Positions 22,619-32,239 of a DNA stretch of 64,000 nt are shown piece after piece. The stretch covers positions 117,186,637 through 117,250,636 of the forward strand of contig NC_089582.1 in the NCBI RefSeq assembly GCF_019320115.1, written 5' to 3'. The translations under genes were made by a program, and so were the position numbers. Source of the DNA: Miscanthus floridulus. Taxonomy: Eukaryota; Streptophyta; Magnoliopsida; Poales; Poaceae. Positions within the stretch are counted from its first letter, which is position 1. Every line of letters starts with the position of its first letter. The notes under the pieces were generated by a model. It had not been told where the DNA came from. It did no database searches and was given only the letters and a program-made list of their open reading frames with translations.

Positions 22619-24369
22619 TCACATCGTGTCCGCCGCGACGAAGGGGTCGTAGTGGAGGCCCACCGCCGAGAGCAGCGGCGGGCCACGCCTCGCCGCGATC
22701 CAGACCCGCACCGTCGTGCCCGCGACGGGGCGGGGCAGCCGGTGCAGCCGCTTGTGCCCCACCGTCGTGCCGTTGGCCACGGGCGCGCCGTCCACGTACA
22801 CCGCGTGCCGCTCCACGCGCTGCCCCAGCGCCACGTGCTCCTGGATCCGCACCACGTTGAACGCCTGCGCGCCCGGCCCCGGCCGCCGCAGACGCAGCTC
22901 GATCCAGTACCCGTTCCGGCGCCCGTCCTCGGCCGTCGGCGCCCAGTACGTGCCGTCGCGGCCGTCCAGCACGTTGCGCGCCGCGAACCCGGCGCCGCGC
23001 TCGCTGCTGGCCCGGGCCTCGCTGCCCGCGGCGAGGTCCGTGCCGAAGATGGTGGCCACGGCGGCCCCGAACTCGCGCAGCCGCGCGATGTCGGCGTCCT
23101 CGACCAGGCCCGTGGAGTTGGGCGGCGCGTTGAGCAGGAGCACGCAGTTCCGGCCCACGGAGTTGTAGTAGATCTCCAGCAGCTGGCTCAGCGGCTTGGC
23201 CGTCTCGTTCTTGTGCCAGAACCAGCCCGTCCGGATCGACACGTCGCACTCCGGCGGCACCCAGTCTCGCCCCCGCGGGTCGCCCTCGTTCAGGTACCTG
23301 CAGGCACGCACAACAATGGCGCATGCATGTGCGTGATGTATTGTATTAGTCGGTGGACACCATTGACAGAGGATGCTCTGTTTTTGTCAGCATATATCAT
23401 ATACATATTCTCTTTATATATGTGTGCAATGCACGTACTTCTCGATGCCGGCTTCGCCGATGGTGATCATGGAGCGGTTGACGGTGGACCAACAAGTGGT
23501 TCCAGCGTAGCCCTTCTCGTCGCCGACCCACCGGACGTCGGGCCCGTCGTCGGAGAAGATGTTGATGGAGCCCTGCAGCTGCTTCACCGTCTGGAACCAC
23601 TCCTGGAAGTGGTACGTCATGTTGGTCGCGTTCTTGCCCTTGGCGCCGTCGAACCAAATCTCCGACACGCTCCCGTACCTTTGATAGGAGTAGTTTGTTT
23701 ACGCACAGAATCATCATGTAAGGTTACAATTGCTACACCACGCTTTGTTTACTTGCATGGCCGCCGCCGGCCATGGCTCATGAGCAGATTGAGAGCTAGC
23801 GCAGCAGCTCGGAACGGAACTGACCCGGTGAGGAGCTCGTGGAGCTGGGCCTCGTAGTACTCGTTGTACGCGACCTCCTCGCCGTACCGCTCGTCGTGGC
23901 GGTCCCACGGTGAGAGGTAGAGCCCGGCGTCGACGCCGCGCGCACGGGCGGCGTCCACGAACTCCCTGACCACGTCGCCGCGGCCTCCGCGCCAGGGGCT
24001 GGCGCGCACGGAGTGGGCCGTGTACTCGGACGGCCAGAGGCAGAACCCGTCGTGGTGCTTGGCGACGAGGATGACGAGCGAGGCCCCCGCCGCCCGCGCC
24101 GCGTCCATCCACTGGGTGGCGTTGAGCGCCGCGGGGCGGAACAGCGACGGGTCCTCCGTCCCCGTGCCCCACTCCGAGTCCGTGAAGGTGTTCATGCCGA
24201 AGTGGAAGAACATGATCACCTCGCGCCGCTGCCACTTCAACTGCGCCGCCGACGGGATCGGCAGCACCGGCAGCGGCGGCGGCGTCGCGCGCCACGCCTC
24301 TGTCGTGGAGACGAGGACGGCCACTACGGCCAGCGCCGCCGCGGCCAGGCACAGCAACGGGCTTGCCAT
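22619..24369 (-). CDS. FUC1: Plant alpha-L-fucosidase 1 (GH29), intact, unit 1
   Basis: GH29 alpha-L-fucosidase removes terminal alpha-linked fucose from glycans; plant FUC1 proteins act in the apoplast or secretory route. Three exons fit: 24369-23825, 23678-23439 and 23297-22619. The introns begin GTCAGT and GTACGT and end AAAG and GCAG, and reading frame is kept across both. The product is 487 aa, close to the roughly 500 aa of Arabidopsis FUC1. Residues 1-25 form a signal peptide. FHFGMN (about 55-60) and KHHDGFCLW (104-112) are GH29 hallmarks. EIWFDG (188-193) carries Asp192, the expected nucleophile by family comparison. From about residue 350 the C terminus (NVLDGRDGTYWAP, GYWIELRL, NVVRIQEHV) looks like a discoidin (F5/8C) carbohydrate-binding module. 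The long plus-strand frame 22307-23857 is its GC-rich shadow. Confidence 0.92.
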
Positions 24370-24434
24370 CGTGTCGTCGACTGTCGTCGATGCTTCTCAC
24401 TTCTCTGTTCCCGGGACGGCCAAGTGTGTGTAGC

Positions 24435-24442
24435 GATATATA
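24435..24442 (-). promoter_or_regulatory. TATA box of FUC1, unit 1
   Basis: Minus strand TATATATC, 66 bases upstream of the FUC1 start codon and 46 bases before the young copia insertion begins at 24490. It is the only TATA-like site in the remaining host promoter. The identical site in unit 2 is at 45162-45169. Confidence 0.6.
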
Positions 24443-24489
24443 CTGGCGCCGGCCGGTAGGGTCGAGGAGGAGATGCCGGATGCGTATGG

Positions 24490-24685
24490 TGTTAGAGATA
24501 AACGTGTTATACAAGATATTGTAACGTGCTTTCCAGGTTGTTACAATTGGGACTCCTATAGATAGGATAGATTCAGGAGTCCTAGTTTAAAACAATCTAT
24601 ATCTGTAACTGTTGGTTCTATATATATAAACGCGCAGCCTACGGTGAGCCAAGACAGGCAACCATAGTTACCATCCAATCTATCA
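24490..24685 (+). repeat. 5' LTR of the young copia element, unit 1
   Basis: It starts TGTTAGAGATAAACG and ends CAATCTATCA. The TATA box TATATATATAAA lies at about 24619-24630 and would drive the element's transcript rightwards, away from FUC1. Confidence 0.93.
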
Positions 24686-24804
24686 TGGTAATCAGAGCCG
24701 CCTCTTCCTAACACATCAAAAAAAAAACGAGAGACAGAAGCCTCGCGGCAGGATCTTGACGCCCCGACGTTCGGTCTGCGCGAAGAAGAAGCCCCGACGT
24801 TCCC

Positions 24805-25455
24805 ATGGCGTCGTCCTCCTCTGCGCCCCTCTCGACACCACTAGGACTGCCGGTTTCTGACAAGCTTACGCGGGACAATTTCGTCCTGTGGAAAGCTCAG
24901 TTTCTCCCGGCAGTCCGCGGCGCCAAGGTGCTTGGCATCTTGGATGGATCAATTCCTGAGCCGCCACAAGTACTAGAAGTCGAAGTCGACGGCAAGAAGA
25001 AAGAAGTCCCTAACCCAGAGCATGACTCATGGGTAAGCAAAGATCAACAGCTCCTTAGCTACCTGGTGAACTCAGTCTCCAAGGAGGTTCTCGCCGGGAT
25101 CGCGACTGCAACGACCTCCGCTCAAGCATGGAAGGCACTAGGGGTCATGTTTGCAGCGCAATCAAGAGCGCGGGTCACAAACCTGCGCATGCAACTGGCC
25201 ACCACCAAGAAGGGAAGCCTCTCGATGGCGGCCTATTTCAACAAGATGCAAAATATTAAGGATGAACTCGCTTCAGCTGGCGTCACCGTCAATGACGATG
25301 AGGTTGTTGCTCATATACTCAATGGTCTAGATTTTGATTATCACCCCTTTGTCTCTTCCATGATGGGCCGATCAGGAGATCTTTCGCTCTCTGAATTATA
25401 TTCACTTCTCATGGAATATGACCTCCGGCTTGAGATGTTTCAAGGAGCCGGATAG
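24805..25455 (+). CDS. Copia gag, unit 1
   Basis: It is 216 aa ending in TAG at 25453-25455. The N terminus contains DKLTRDNFVLWKAQFLPAV, the start of the plant copia gag fold (UBN2/retrotran_gag type), followed by AQSRARVTNLRMQLATTKKG and the ILNGLDFDYHPFVSSM block. The stop is in the same frame as the following pol ORF, only 18 bases before its first ATG. In related elements gag and pol usually form one reading frame, so the TAG either ends Gag (with pol reached by readthrough) or is a simple defect. Confidence 0.85.
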   Translation: MASSSSAPLSTPLGLPVSDKLTRDNFVLWKAQFLPAVRGAKVLGILDGSIPEPPQVLEVEVDGKKKEVPNPEHDSWVSKDQQLLSYLVNSVSKEVLAGIATATTSAQAWKALGVMFAAQSRARVTNLRMQLATTKKGSLSMAAYFNKMQNIKDELASAGVTVNDDEVVAHILNGLDFDYHPFVSSMMGRSGDLSLSELYSLLMEYDLRLEMFQGAG

Positions 25456-25473
25456 TACCAATCCTCAGCAAAT

Positions 25474-28400
25474 ATGGCGTCCCGAGGCCGTGGAAATCGC
25501 GGACGCCCTGGTGGTCGTCGTGGTTTCCACCGATCTGGTGGTGGCCGATTCAATCCAGGGCGTACGGGACAAAGCAACAACAATCAGAACTACACCATCA
25601 ATCAAGGCAACAGCTCGCAAGGAAACAAGAGGCCGCCATGTCAAATCTGCAAGAAGACCAACCATGAAGCGAAGCAGTGTTACTTCCGCTATGACGAAGA
25701 CGATCAGTACCGTGGAAGACCTACAGAAGCCTACGGCGTCGACACCAACTGGTATGCTGATAGTGGTGCCACAAATCATGTCACCGGCGAACTTGAGAAG
25801 CTGACTGTTCGTGACAAATATAGCGGACATGAGCAAGTTCACACCGCCAATGGCACAGGTATGCACATCAGTAATATTGGACATGCAACTTTTCATACCC
25901 CTTCTAGTAAACTTCTTCTTAAGAATATCCTTCATGTACCTACTGCTTCCAAAAGTCTTGCTTCCGTTCACAAACTTGCTAAAGACAACAATGCCTTCCT
26001 TGAATTTCATCCTAATTTCTTCTTTATTAAGAATCAGGACACGAAGAAGATTTTACACCGCGGTAGATGCAAGGGAGGCTTGTACCCTCTTGTTCCAAGA
26101 TCAACAGGAGAAGAGAGAGGGTCAAAACATGAAGTGTTTGGGGTCCATGTGCTGTCTACTTCCTTATGGCATAGTCGTCTAGGTCATCCCGCTATTCCTA
26201 TAGTTCAGAAAGTTCTTAGTTCCAATAAATTACCATGTGATAGCACCAAGAGTGTGGAGTCTATTTGTGATTCATGTCAAAGGGCCAAGAGTCATCAACT
26301 TCCGTATTCTTTATCAAATAAAACTTCGAGTGCTCCTCTTGATTTGATCTATTCTGATGTCTGGGGACCTGCTCCTATCTCTGTTGGGCGCTACAGCTAC
26401 TATGTTAGCTTTATTGACGACTATAGCAAATATACATGGATCTACCTCTTGAAACATAAATCTGATGTTTTTCGGGTTTTCCAAGATTTTCAAAACCTCG
26501 TTGAAAGAAAATTCTCAAAGAAAATTCTTTGTGTCCAGTCGGATTGGGGAGGCGAGTACGAGAAATTGAATTCCTTCTTTCAACACGTTGGGATCACACA
26601 TCGTGTGTCTTGTCCCCATGCTCATCAGCAAAATGGTGCTGCTGAACGCAAACATAGGCATATTGTTGAGGTAGGCCTGGCGCTCCTTGCTCACGCTTCC
26701 ATGCCCCTAAAATTTTGGGATCAAGCTTTCCTTACCGCCACCTACCTGATTAATATTCTCCCCAGCAAGGTTATCAATTTTGACGTCCCTAGCACTCGCC
26801 TCTTGCATGAAACACCTGACTATAGCAATCTTCGCACCTTTGGTTGTGCATGTTGGCCTAATTTGAGACCGTACAATTCTAGAAAATTATCTTTTCGATC
26901 CATTCAGTGTGCGTTTCTTGGCTATAGTTCCATGCACAAAGGGTTCAAATGTCTCGACATATCCACTGGTCGCATCTATATCTCCCGTGATGTTGTGTTT
27001 GATGAAGCTGTGTTTCCGTTCTCTAAACTTCATCCTAATGCCGGTGCATCTCTTAGGAAAGAAATTATCCTGCTTCCTTCCTCTCTTCGTAATCCTGGGG
27101 ATGATCATTGCACTGTTTCCGATATTACTGATAATACTAATGTGCCTGGTGTTTGTAGTGGTTCTCAGGAACAATCTGCAGGGAATTCTAAAGAATCTGC
27201 AGCCAGCATGCCCATCCTTTCTCCCGCTTCGGCACGTTCTGGTGCAGAAGATCATGACAACGGATCTCATGTGGATCTGCTGTCACCTCTCGGCGCGGCT
27301 CCTGCGGCCGATTCGCCTGGATCTCCTGCGCCCACTCCGAGCTCGCAGCATGGGGGGGCAAGCATACCGGCCGCCCCGGCACCTGCGGCCATGTCGGACG
27401 ACGCAGCTTTACCTGTCGACAGCCCGACGCATGTGACGACATCTCACTCGACAAGCACCGATGCACAGGGATCTCTGTCGTCGGGATCTTCTACAACATC
27501 CAGTCCATTGCCAGCAGCGCCTGATCCTCCACGCCGACAAACACGCCTGCAGAGCGGTATTACAAAGCCAAAGAAGATGTACGATGGTGTGATTCGGTAC
27601 AGTCTGTTCAGTGCAGCTGGTGAACCTAATTCTGTTGAAGAAGCACTTGCAGATCCAAAGTGGCGTCAGGCGATGGAAGTGGAAATTCAGGCTCTTGACA
27701 AGAACCGCACGTGGCACCTTGTTCCAGGCAAATCAGGACAGAATATAATAGACTGCAAATGGGTATTTAAAATCAAGCGGAAAGCTGATGGAAGCATTGA
27801 TAGATACAAAGCTCGATTGGTAGCAAAAGGGTTTAAGCAGCGATATGGCATTGATTACGAAGACACTTTCAGTCCGGTTGTTAAGATAGCTACAGTTAGA
27901 CTTGTCCTTTCTATTGCAGTTTCAAGGGGATGGTGTCTTAAACAGCTTGATGTGCAGAATGCGTTCTTGCACGGCGTTCTGGAAGAGGAAGTTTATATGA
28001 AACAACCACCAGGTTTTCAAAGTGCTGAGACTCCGGGATATATATGCAAACTGGACAAGGCGATTTATGGTCTGAAGCAGGCACCTAGAGCATGGTACTC
28101 CAGGTTAAACTCCAAGTTAATTGCATTAGGCTTTGTGCCATCCAAGTCAGACATGTCTTTGTTTATTTACAATAAGCATGATATAGTTATTTATATGCTC
28201 ATCTATGTGGATGATATCATTGTTACAAGCTCTTCAGCTAAAGCAGTCATGGCGCTTCTTGAGGATTTGAAAGAAGACTTTGCGCTTAAAGATCTTGGCA
28301 AGTTGCACTATTTTTTGGGCATAGAAGTCAAAGAAGAATCAAATGGTATAACTCTTTCTCAAGGTAAATATGCACAAGACTTGCTAACTCGGGTAGGCAT

Positions 28401-29154
28401 GCTCGGGTGTAAGCCGTGCACGACTCCTTTGCCCGTGTCAGAGAAATTGTCAAGTTATGAAGGTGATTCACTTAGTTCTGAAGATAGTACTCGCTATAGG
28501 AGTGTTGTTGGTGCTCTTCAATATTTAACAATTACACGTCCTGATCTGTCTTTTGCGGTAAATAGAGTTTGCCAATTCTTGCATGCGCCAACTTCAACTC
28601 ATTGGACTGCAGTAAAAAGGATACTAAGATATATACAACACACAATTGGGCTAGGATTGCATATTCAGAAAGTTGTGTCTCCGTTTGTCAGTGCCTTCTC
28701 TGATGCAGATTGGGCTGGTGATGTAGATGACAGGAGGTCTACAGGTGGCTTTGCTGTATTCTTTGGAAGTAATCTTATATCGTGGAGTGCTAGAAAACAG
28801 CCCACCGTTTCAAGATCTAGTACTGAGGCAGAGTACAAGGCTATGGCAAATGCCACTGCAGAAATAATATGGCTTGAGCAGTTGCTAGCCGAGCTTGGTG
28901 TTAAGGTATGCCGAACTTCAGTTCTTTGGTGTGATAATCTTGGTGCAACGTACTTGTCAGCAAATCCTGTGTTTCATGCTAGAGCAAAACATATAGAAAT
29001 TGACTTTCATTTTGTTCGTGAGAGAGTCATGAGAAAGCAGTTGCAAGTTCGGTTTATATCCTCTGGAGATCAGTTGGCAGATGGATTCACAAAGGCTTTA
29101 CCAGTTGCAAAGATGAATGACTTTGTTCGCAATCTAAATCTTCAAGGTGGCTAG
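25474..29154 (+). CDS. Copia zinc knuckle, protease, integrase, RT and RNase H, unit 1
   Basis: This is a 1226-aa open frame. It has a Gly/Arg-rich start, then a CX2CX4HX4C zinc knuckle (Cys56, Cys59, His64, Cys69). The aspartic protease motif ADSGATNHV is at 95-103. The integrase HHCC region (HSRLGHP .. CDSCQRAK) and catalytic blocks [17 protein letters not shown] and [10 protein letters not shown] follow. RT has [23 protein letters not shown] and [10 protein letters not shown]. RNase H has [33 protein letters not shown] and [11 protein letters not shown]. All expected catalytic residues are present and no frameshift is seen. The first Met is formal: the frame is open back to the gag stop. 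Confidence 0.93.
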   Translation: MASRGRGNRGRPGGRRGFHRSGGGRFNPGRTGQSNNNQNYTINQGNSSQGNKRPPCQICKKTNHEAKQCYFRYDEDDQYRGRPTEAYGVDTNWYADSGATNHVTGELEKLTVRDKYSGHEQVHTANGTGMHISNIGHATFHTPSSKLLLKNILHVPTASKSLASVHKLAKDNNAFLEFHPNFFFIKNQDTKKILHRGRCKGGLYPLVPRSTGEERGSKHEVFGVHVLSTSLWHSRLGHPAIPIVQKVLSSNKLPCDSTKSVESICDSCQRAKSHQLPYSLSNKTSSAPLDLIYSDVWGPAPISVGRYSYYVSFIDDYSKYTWIYLLKHKSDVFRVFQDFQNLVERKFSKKILCVQSDWGGEYEKLNSFFQHVGITHRVSCPHAHQQNGAAERKHRHIVEVGLALLAHASMPLKFWDQAFLTATYLINILPSKVINFDVPSTRLLHETPDYSNLRTFGCACWPNLRPYNSRKLSFRSIQCAFLGYSSMHKGFKCLDISTGRIYISRDVVFDEAVFPFSKLHPNAGASLRKEIILLPSSLRNPGDDHCTVSDITDNTNVPGVCSGSQEQSAGNSKESAASMPILSPASARSGAEDHDNGSHVDLLSPLGAAPAADSPGSPAPTPSSQHGGASIPAAPAPAAMSDDAALPVDSPTHVTTSHSTSTDAQGSLSSGSSTTSSPLPAAPDPPRRQTRLQSGITKPKKMYDGVIRYSLFSAAGEPNSVEEALADPKWRQAMEVEIQALDKNRTWHLVPGKSGQNIIDCKWVFKIKRKADGSIDRYKARLVAKGFKQRYGIDYEDTFSPVVKIATVRLVLSIAVSRGWCLKQLDVQNAFLHGVLEEEVYMKQPPGFQSAETPGYICKLDKAIYGLKQAPRAWYSRLNSKLIALGFVPSKSDMSLFIYNKHDIVIYMLIYVDDIIVTSSSAKAVMALLEDLKEDFALKDLGKLHYFLGIEVKEESNGITLSQGKYAQDLLTRVGMLGCKPCTTPLPVSEKLSSYEGDSLSSEDSTRYRSVVGALQYLTITRPDLSFAVNRVCQFLHAPTSTHWTAVKRILRYIQHTIGLGLHIQKVVSPFVSAFSDADWAGDVDDRRSTGGFAVFFGSNLISWSARKQPTVSRSSTEAEYKAMANATAEIIWLEQLLAELGVKVCRTSVLWCDNLGATYLSANPVFHARAKHIEIDFHFVRERVMRKQLQVRFISSGDQLADGFTKALPVAKMNDFVRNLNLQGG

Positions 29155-29175
29155 GACGTTTAGATTGAGTGGGGG

Positions 29176-29371
29176 TGTTAGAGATAAACGTGTTATACAA
29201 GATATTGTAACGTGCTTTCCAGGTTGTTACAATTGGGACTCCTATAGATAGGATAGATTCAGGAGTCCTAGTTTAAAACAATCTATATCTGTAACTGTTG
29301 GTTCTATATATATAAACGCGCAGCCTATGGTGAGCCAAGACAGGCAACCATAGTTACCATCCAATCTATCA
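29176..29371 (+). repeat. 3' LTR of the young copia element, unit 1
   Basis: It is 196 bp, identical to the 5' LTR except for one C-to-T difference, preceded by the purine tract GAGTGGGGG and followed by the TATGG target duplication. Confidence 0.93.
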
Positions 29372-29376
29372 TATGG

Positions 29377-30351
29377 GCCGCGCTGGGAGAATGGGATTCG
29401 GGCGATGAGGAAGCCGCCGATGGTGCACGACGAGCGCGTTCCCAAGGGGTGGTCACGGGCGCATGTGACGCCTGTCGCTTTGCCTTGCCTTGCCCCCCGC
29501 GGCGCGTGCGTGCATCCGATCCGACGCTGCCGGAGGAACGTTTGCAGGAACCACTGGCACGTCATTCGATCGCTTTCCCTCATTCGATCACGCGTCATTC
29601 TCGCCCGATTCCTTGATTCCCTCGTCCGATCCAGCGGCCAGATCAGACGAGGACCGGCTCCGCTCTCCTTGTTGCCAAGCCTGGCGTTCGTCGAACAGAC
29701 CGATGCACCGGTCGGTCGGCCGCCCAGTGCATGTCGCGCAGGCGCAGCTGTAGGCCTGTAGCAGCGCGTTGCGTTTGGACGACGCTGTTGGTCGCACTCG
29801 CGTGCGTGCTGGTGAAGTGGTGATGCAGCCGAGGCCCGAGGGCCGTGGCCGTAACGTCGCTTTAGGTAGGCGGTCATCGCCTGGCTGCTCCGGCGTCCGG
29901 CGCTCGGCGCTCTCATGCTGGTGTCGCGGCGCGCGGGGCCTGCCGTTTCTCACTTTCTCTGGTGTCCGCTGCCTAATGCTGCACGCGCGGTTGCTTTGCT
30001 GCAGGAGTTTTGGCTGCGTACAGGCAACTGATTTCTTTCGGCTGGCTTCCTCCTCTGGCTCGTCAAAACTTTTAGCTTGGCAAACGGCAGAGATCATCTC
30101 ATTTGCGTTGCGTGCAGTGCTTCGTCGGTAGCTGCTTGGGCGTTGGGCCTGCCAAGTGTTAACGCCACCAGCTGTCCTGAGTTTGCATATACTGTTTCAA
30201 AGATGGAATCTGAAATAGCCAGTGCCAAGTTCTGCATTTCGGCGATACGATGAGATCATGAACTAGTTATTAATAAAAAGTTTATTATGGCTCTACATCC
30301 TGATGTGATGTCGACGGCCCAGCACCCTGGTACGAATGTGGAGTCGAGGAA
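29377..30351. other. Displaced upstream region of FUC1, unit 1
   Basis: Before the copia insertion this GC-rich stretch would have begun about 116 bases upstream of the FUC1 start codon, so it probably holds the original distal promoter. Overlapping frames on both strands (29242-29916, 29588-30097, 29769-30131) match no protein I know and look like GC-rich chance frames. The same stretch in unit 2 is 50104-51078. Confidence 0.45.
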
Positions 30352-30366
30352 TTACGACGGACGACA

Positions 30367-30662
30367 GGCGAGCGAGCATTAGCTCTAGTGGTTCCGTCCC
30401 CGTCGGGGAAGGCTCCGGTCCGGAGTTCGACTTCCAGCTGTCGAGGACATAGCTGCGGTAATACGTAGTTTGTAAAGAAAAAAAATCCATCGTCTATCTC
30501 GCATCTCAAAGCACAGGTAAAAATGTTTCGGCCCACTCACAGGGTTACGGGTTCCTGTATGAAGACGGGGCATGGGGTTCGGGGTTTTTCTTGGCCTATG
30601 TGAGAGGCCTTCTTCCTAGCGCAAAAACTGTGGAGGCTGTCTGCCCACCGCAGGCCGAGTTT
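30367..30662 (+). mobile_element. tRNA-derived SINE with 15-bp TSD, unit 1
   Basis: Flanked by a perfect 15-bp duplication TTACGACGGACGACA (30352-30366 and 30663-30677). Near the left end lie a pol III A-box-like TAGCTCTAGTGG and a B-box-like GAGTTCGACTTCC, as in plant tRNA-derived SINEs of the Au type. The right end is a T run (GAGTTTT). Length 296 bp, no coding sequence. Family name not assigned. Confidence 0.75.
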
Positions 30663-30677
30663 TTACGACGGACGACA

Positions 30678-31124
30678 ATCGAGTTTTGTTTCGAGTACTA
30701 AACGTTTCCTTCCACGCCCTTGAGGACAGTTCATTCAATCAGTGGTGTTTGGCCACTTTGATGTTGAGCGAAGAATAGCACGCAAACGGCCAAGACTAGC
30801 TCCTGGACGGTTACGTGCATCCGGACGTCCGCTCTTGCTCTGTCCTAGTCGTTCGGCTTCGCGTGCCACTCACGCTAGCTCCGCTTTCCGTGCCCGCATT
30901 CGGACCGCTCCCTTCCATTCTGTTGCCCACGCCGCCCGGATGATTCAGCCCTGTCTCTTCCACATCGACGCTTCGCCCGCCTCTTCCACGCCGCTTGGAT
31001 GACGCCCCGGCCTCTTTAACAACGACACTGCGTGGCCTGCGCTCCCCCCCATCGACGCCACCATGGCTCCCACGCTAGCTCTATTTTCCTCGCTCAACAA
31101 CCCTACATCCATATCTACTTCTGT
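30678..31124. other. Unassigned GC-rich stretch, unit 1
   Basis: No gene recognised; the open frame 30742-31002 matches nothing known to me. CATCCGGACGTCCGC near 30819 and CATCCGGACGGACGC near 63842 are similar words on the two sides of the Tat insertion and may mark an older repeat that Tat disrupted. Confidence 0.3.
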
Positions 31125-31348
31125 AACACTTAGATAAAACAATTACAACATACGTCTGAAATAGATGAAACATCCGGAACATACGTTTGCAACATAGGCA
31201 TTGCTACATATGCAACATTCAGATAAAACACTTGCAACATGCATCTGAAACAGATGAATTTTTTTGAGCCAAGTCTTGCAACATACGTGTATAACCATTG
31301 TAACAAGTGCAACATGCGGAAACTACTATTACAACATCCATTTGAAAC
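31125..31348. repeat. AACAT-rich degenerate tandem repeat, unit 1
   Basis: Units like TGCAACATRCRTCTGAAACA recur about every 20-25 bases. The Tat element inserted in it: the repeat resumes after the 3' LTR at 63522 (ATCTGAAACATGCG..GCAACAT). Unit 2 copy: 51852-52075. Confidence 0.65.
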
Positions 31349-31353
31349 ATTTG

Positions 31354-31826
31354 TGTGGGGTGTACGACCCCGGATACCCACGGCATACCACATGGGCTGC
31401 GTCCCTAGGGGTGGCCCAGCCCACAAGAAGAAGCCTTGCGAGGCACGACTCTGGTCGACGCCTCCCGCAAGACATTGGGAAGATATCCTGAAGATATTAC
31501 GAGTTCTGTTAGGACATGTATGATCCCAAGATTCCTGTAATCAGTTATTACTTTCCGGTTATCTCTTATATCTAACCGATTTGTAACTCTGCCTCCCGGA
31601 CTATATAAGGCGGGCAAGGACTCCCTCTAAAATCATGGCATATCATACGATAGCTAATACAAACCAACAGACCACAGGAGTAGGGTATTACGTCATACTG
31701 ATGGCCTGAACCTATCTAACTCGTGTGTCTCTGTTGTCTTCTTGTTCTTGATCTCACGCACCTCTGCCGATCAATCTACCTTCGTGGGATACCCCTCGGA
31801 GGATTGCCGACAATATTCTGTCGACA
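31354..31826 (+). repeat. 5' LTR of the Tat element, unit 1
   Basis: It starts TGTGGGGTGTACGACC and ends ATTCTGTCGACA. A TATA box GACTATATAAGG lies at about 31599-31610. By hand alignment with the 3' LTR at 63051-63521 there are 36 substitutions (32 transitions) and a 2-bp indel in about 471 bp, 7.6%. Confidence 0.9.
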
Positions 31827-32239
31827 GTTGGCGTGCTAGGTAGAGGTGTGCGTGCTGTTTCCTTGTCGAACAAGATGACTTTTTTCGCAGGCTCTTCGTC
31901 CCTTCCATAGCCCGGCCAGATCTTCACGGTCAGATCCATCTCCTGGGTCATCAACGCTGATGGAGTCGAAGAGCTCCTCAAGCCGGGGCAGATCGGTTCT
32001 GCGCCGGTCACCACCACTCCTGCAACTGCAGATTCGATCTCGGAGCCTATTCCGAGGTCTCCCTCGACAACGACTCGCCGTCCGCTTCCTCGCTACCAGA
32101 GGAGGCCGATCAACAATGACGATCTGATCGAATCTATCGATCGGGTCGGACTAAAGCTCGTCAATTGTCTCTCTGTTGCTGAATCGACACTGGACACTCT
32201 AGTTCAGCGCCGACCACCCTCCGATCTAGATCTATCGGA

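Larger units (their letters stand above)
24490..29371 (+). mobile_element. Young Ty1/copia element upstream of FUC1, unit 1
   Basis: The element is 4882 bp with 196-bp LTRs (24490-24685 and 29176-29371) and a perfect TSD TATGG (24485-24489, 29372-29376). The LTRs differ at one site (C or T in GCCTAYGGTGAG), which indicates recent insertion. A primer-binding site TGGTAATCAGAGC follows the 5' LTR at 24686; it matches the tRNA-iMet type with one extra A. A polypurine tract ends at 29175. Short LTRs, compact size and one reading frame for gag and pol suggest the Ale/Retrofit lineage, an inference. The orientation is opposite to FUC1. Confidence 0.95.

Noticed and set aside
22307..23857. A 516-codon plus-strand open frame
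   Set aside because: It is the antisense shadow of the GC-rich FUC1 exons 2 and 3 and spans their intron; it has low-complexity Arg/Pro composition and no domain. The same applies to 43442-44584.
25453..25455. Gag stop interpreted as a +1 or -1 frameshift site
   Set aside because: Gag and pol are in the same frame, so frameshifting would not join them.
29242..30131. Host gene upstream of the copia element (224, 169 and 120 codon frames)
   Set aside because: The frames overlap on both strands in GC-rich DNA, one begins inside the LTR, and none shows a known domain or splice pattern.
30370..30440. A tRNA gene
   Set aside because: A-box and B-box-like words are present, but no cloverleaf can be drawn and a 15-bp target duplication flanks the whole 296-bp unit, so it is a SINE.
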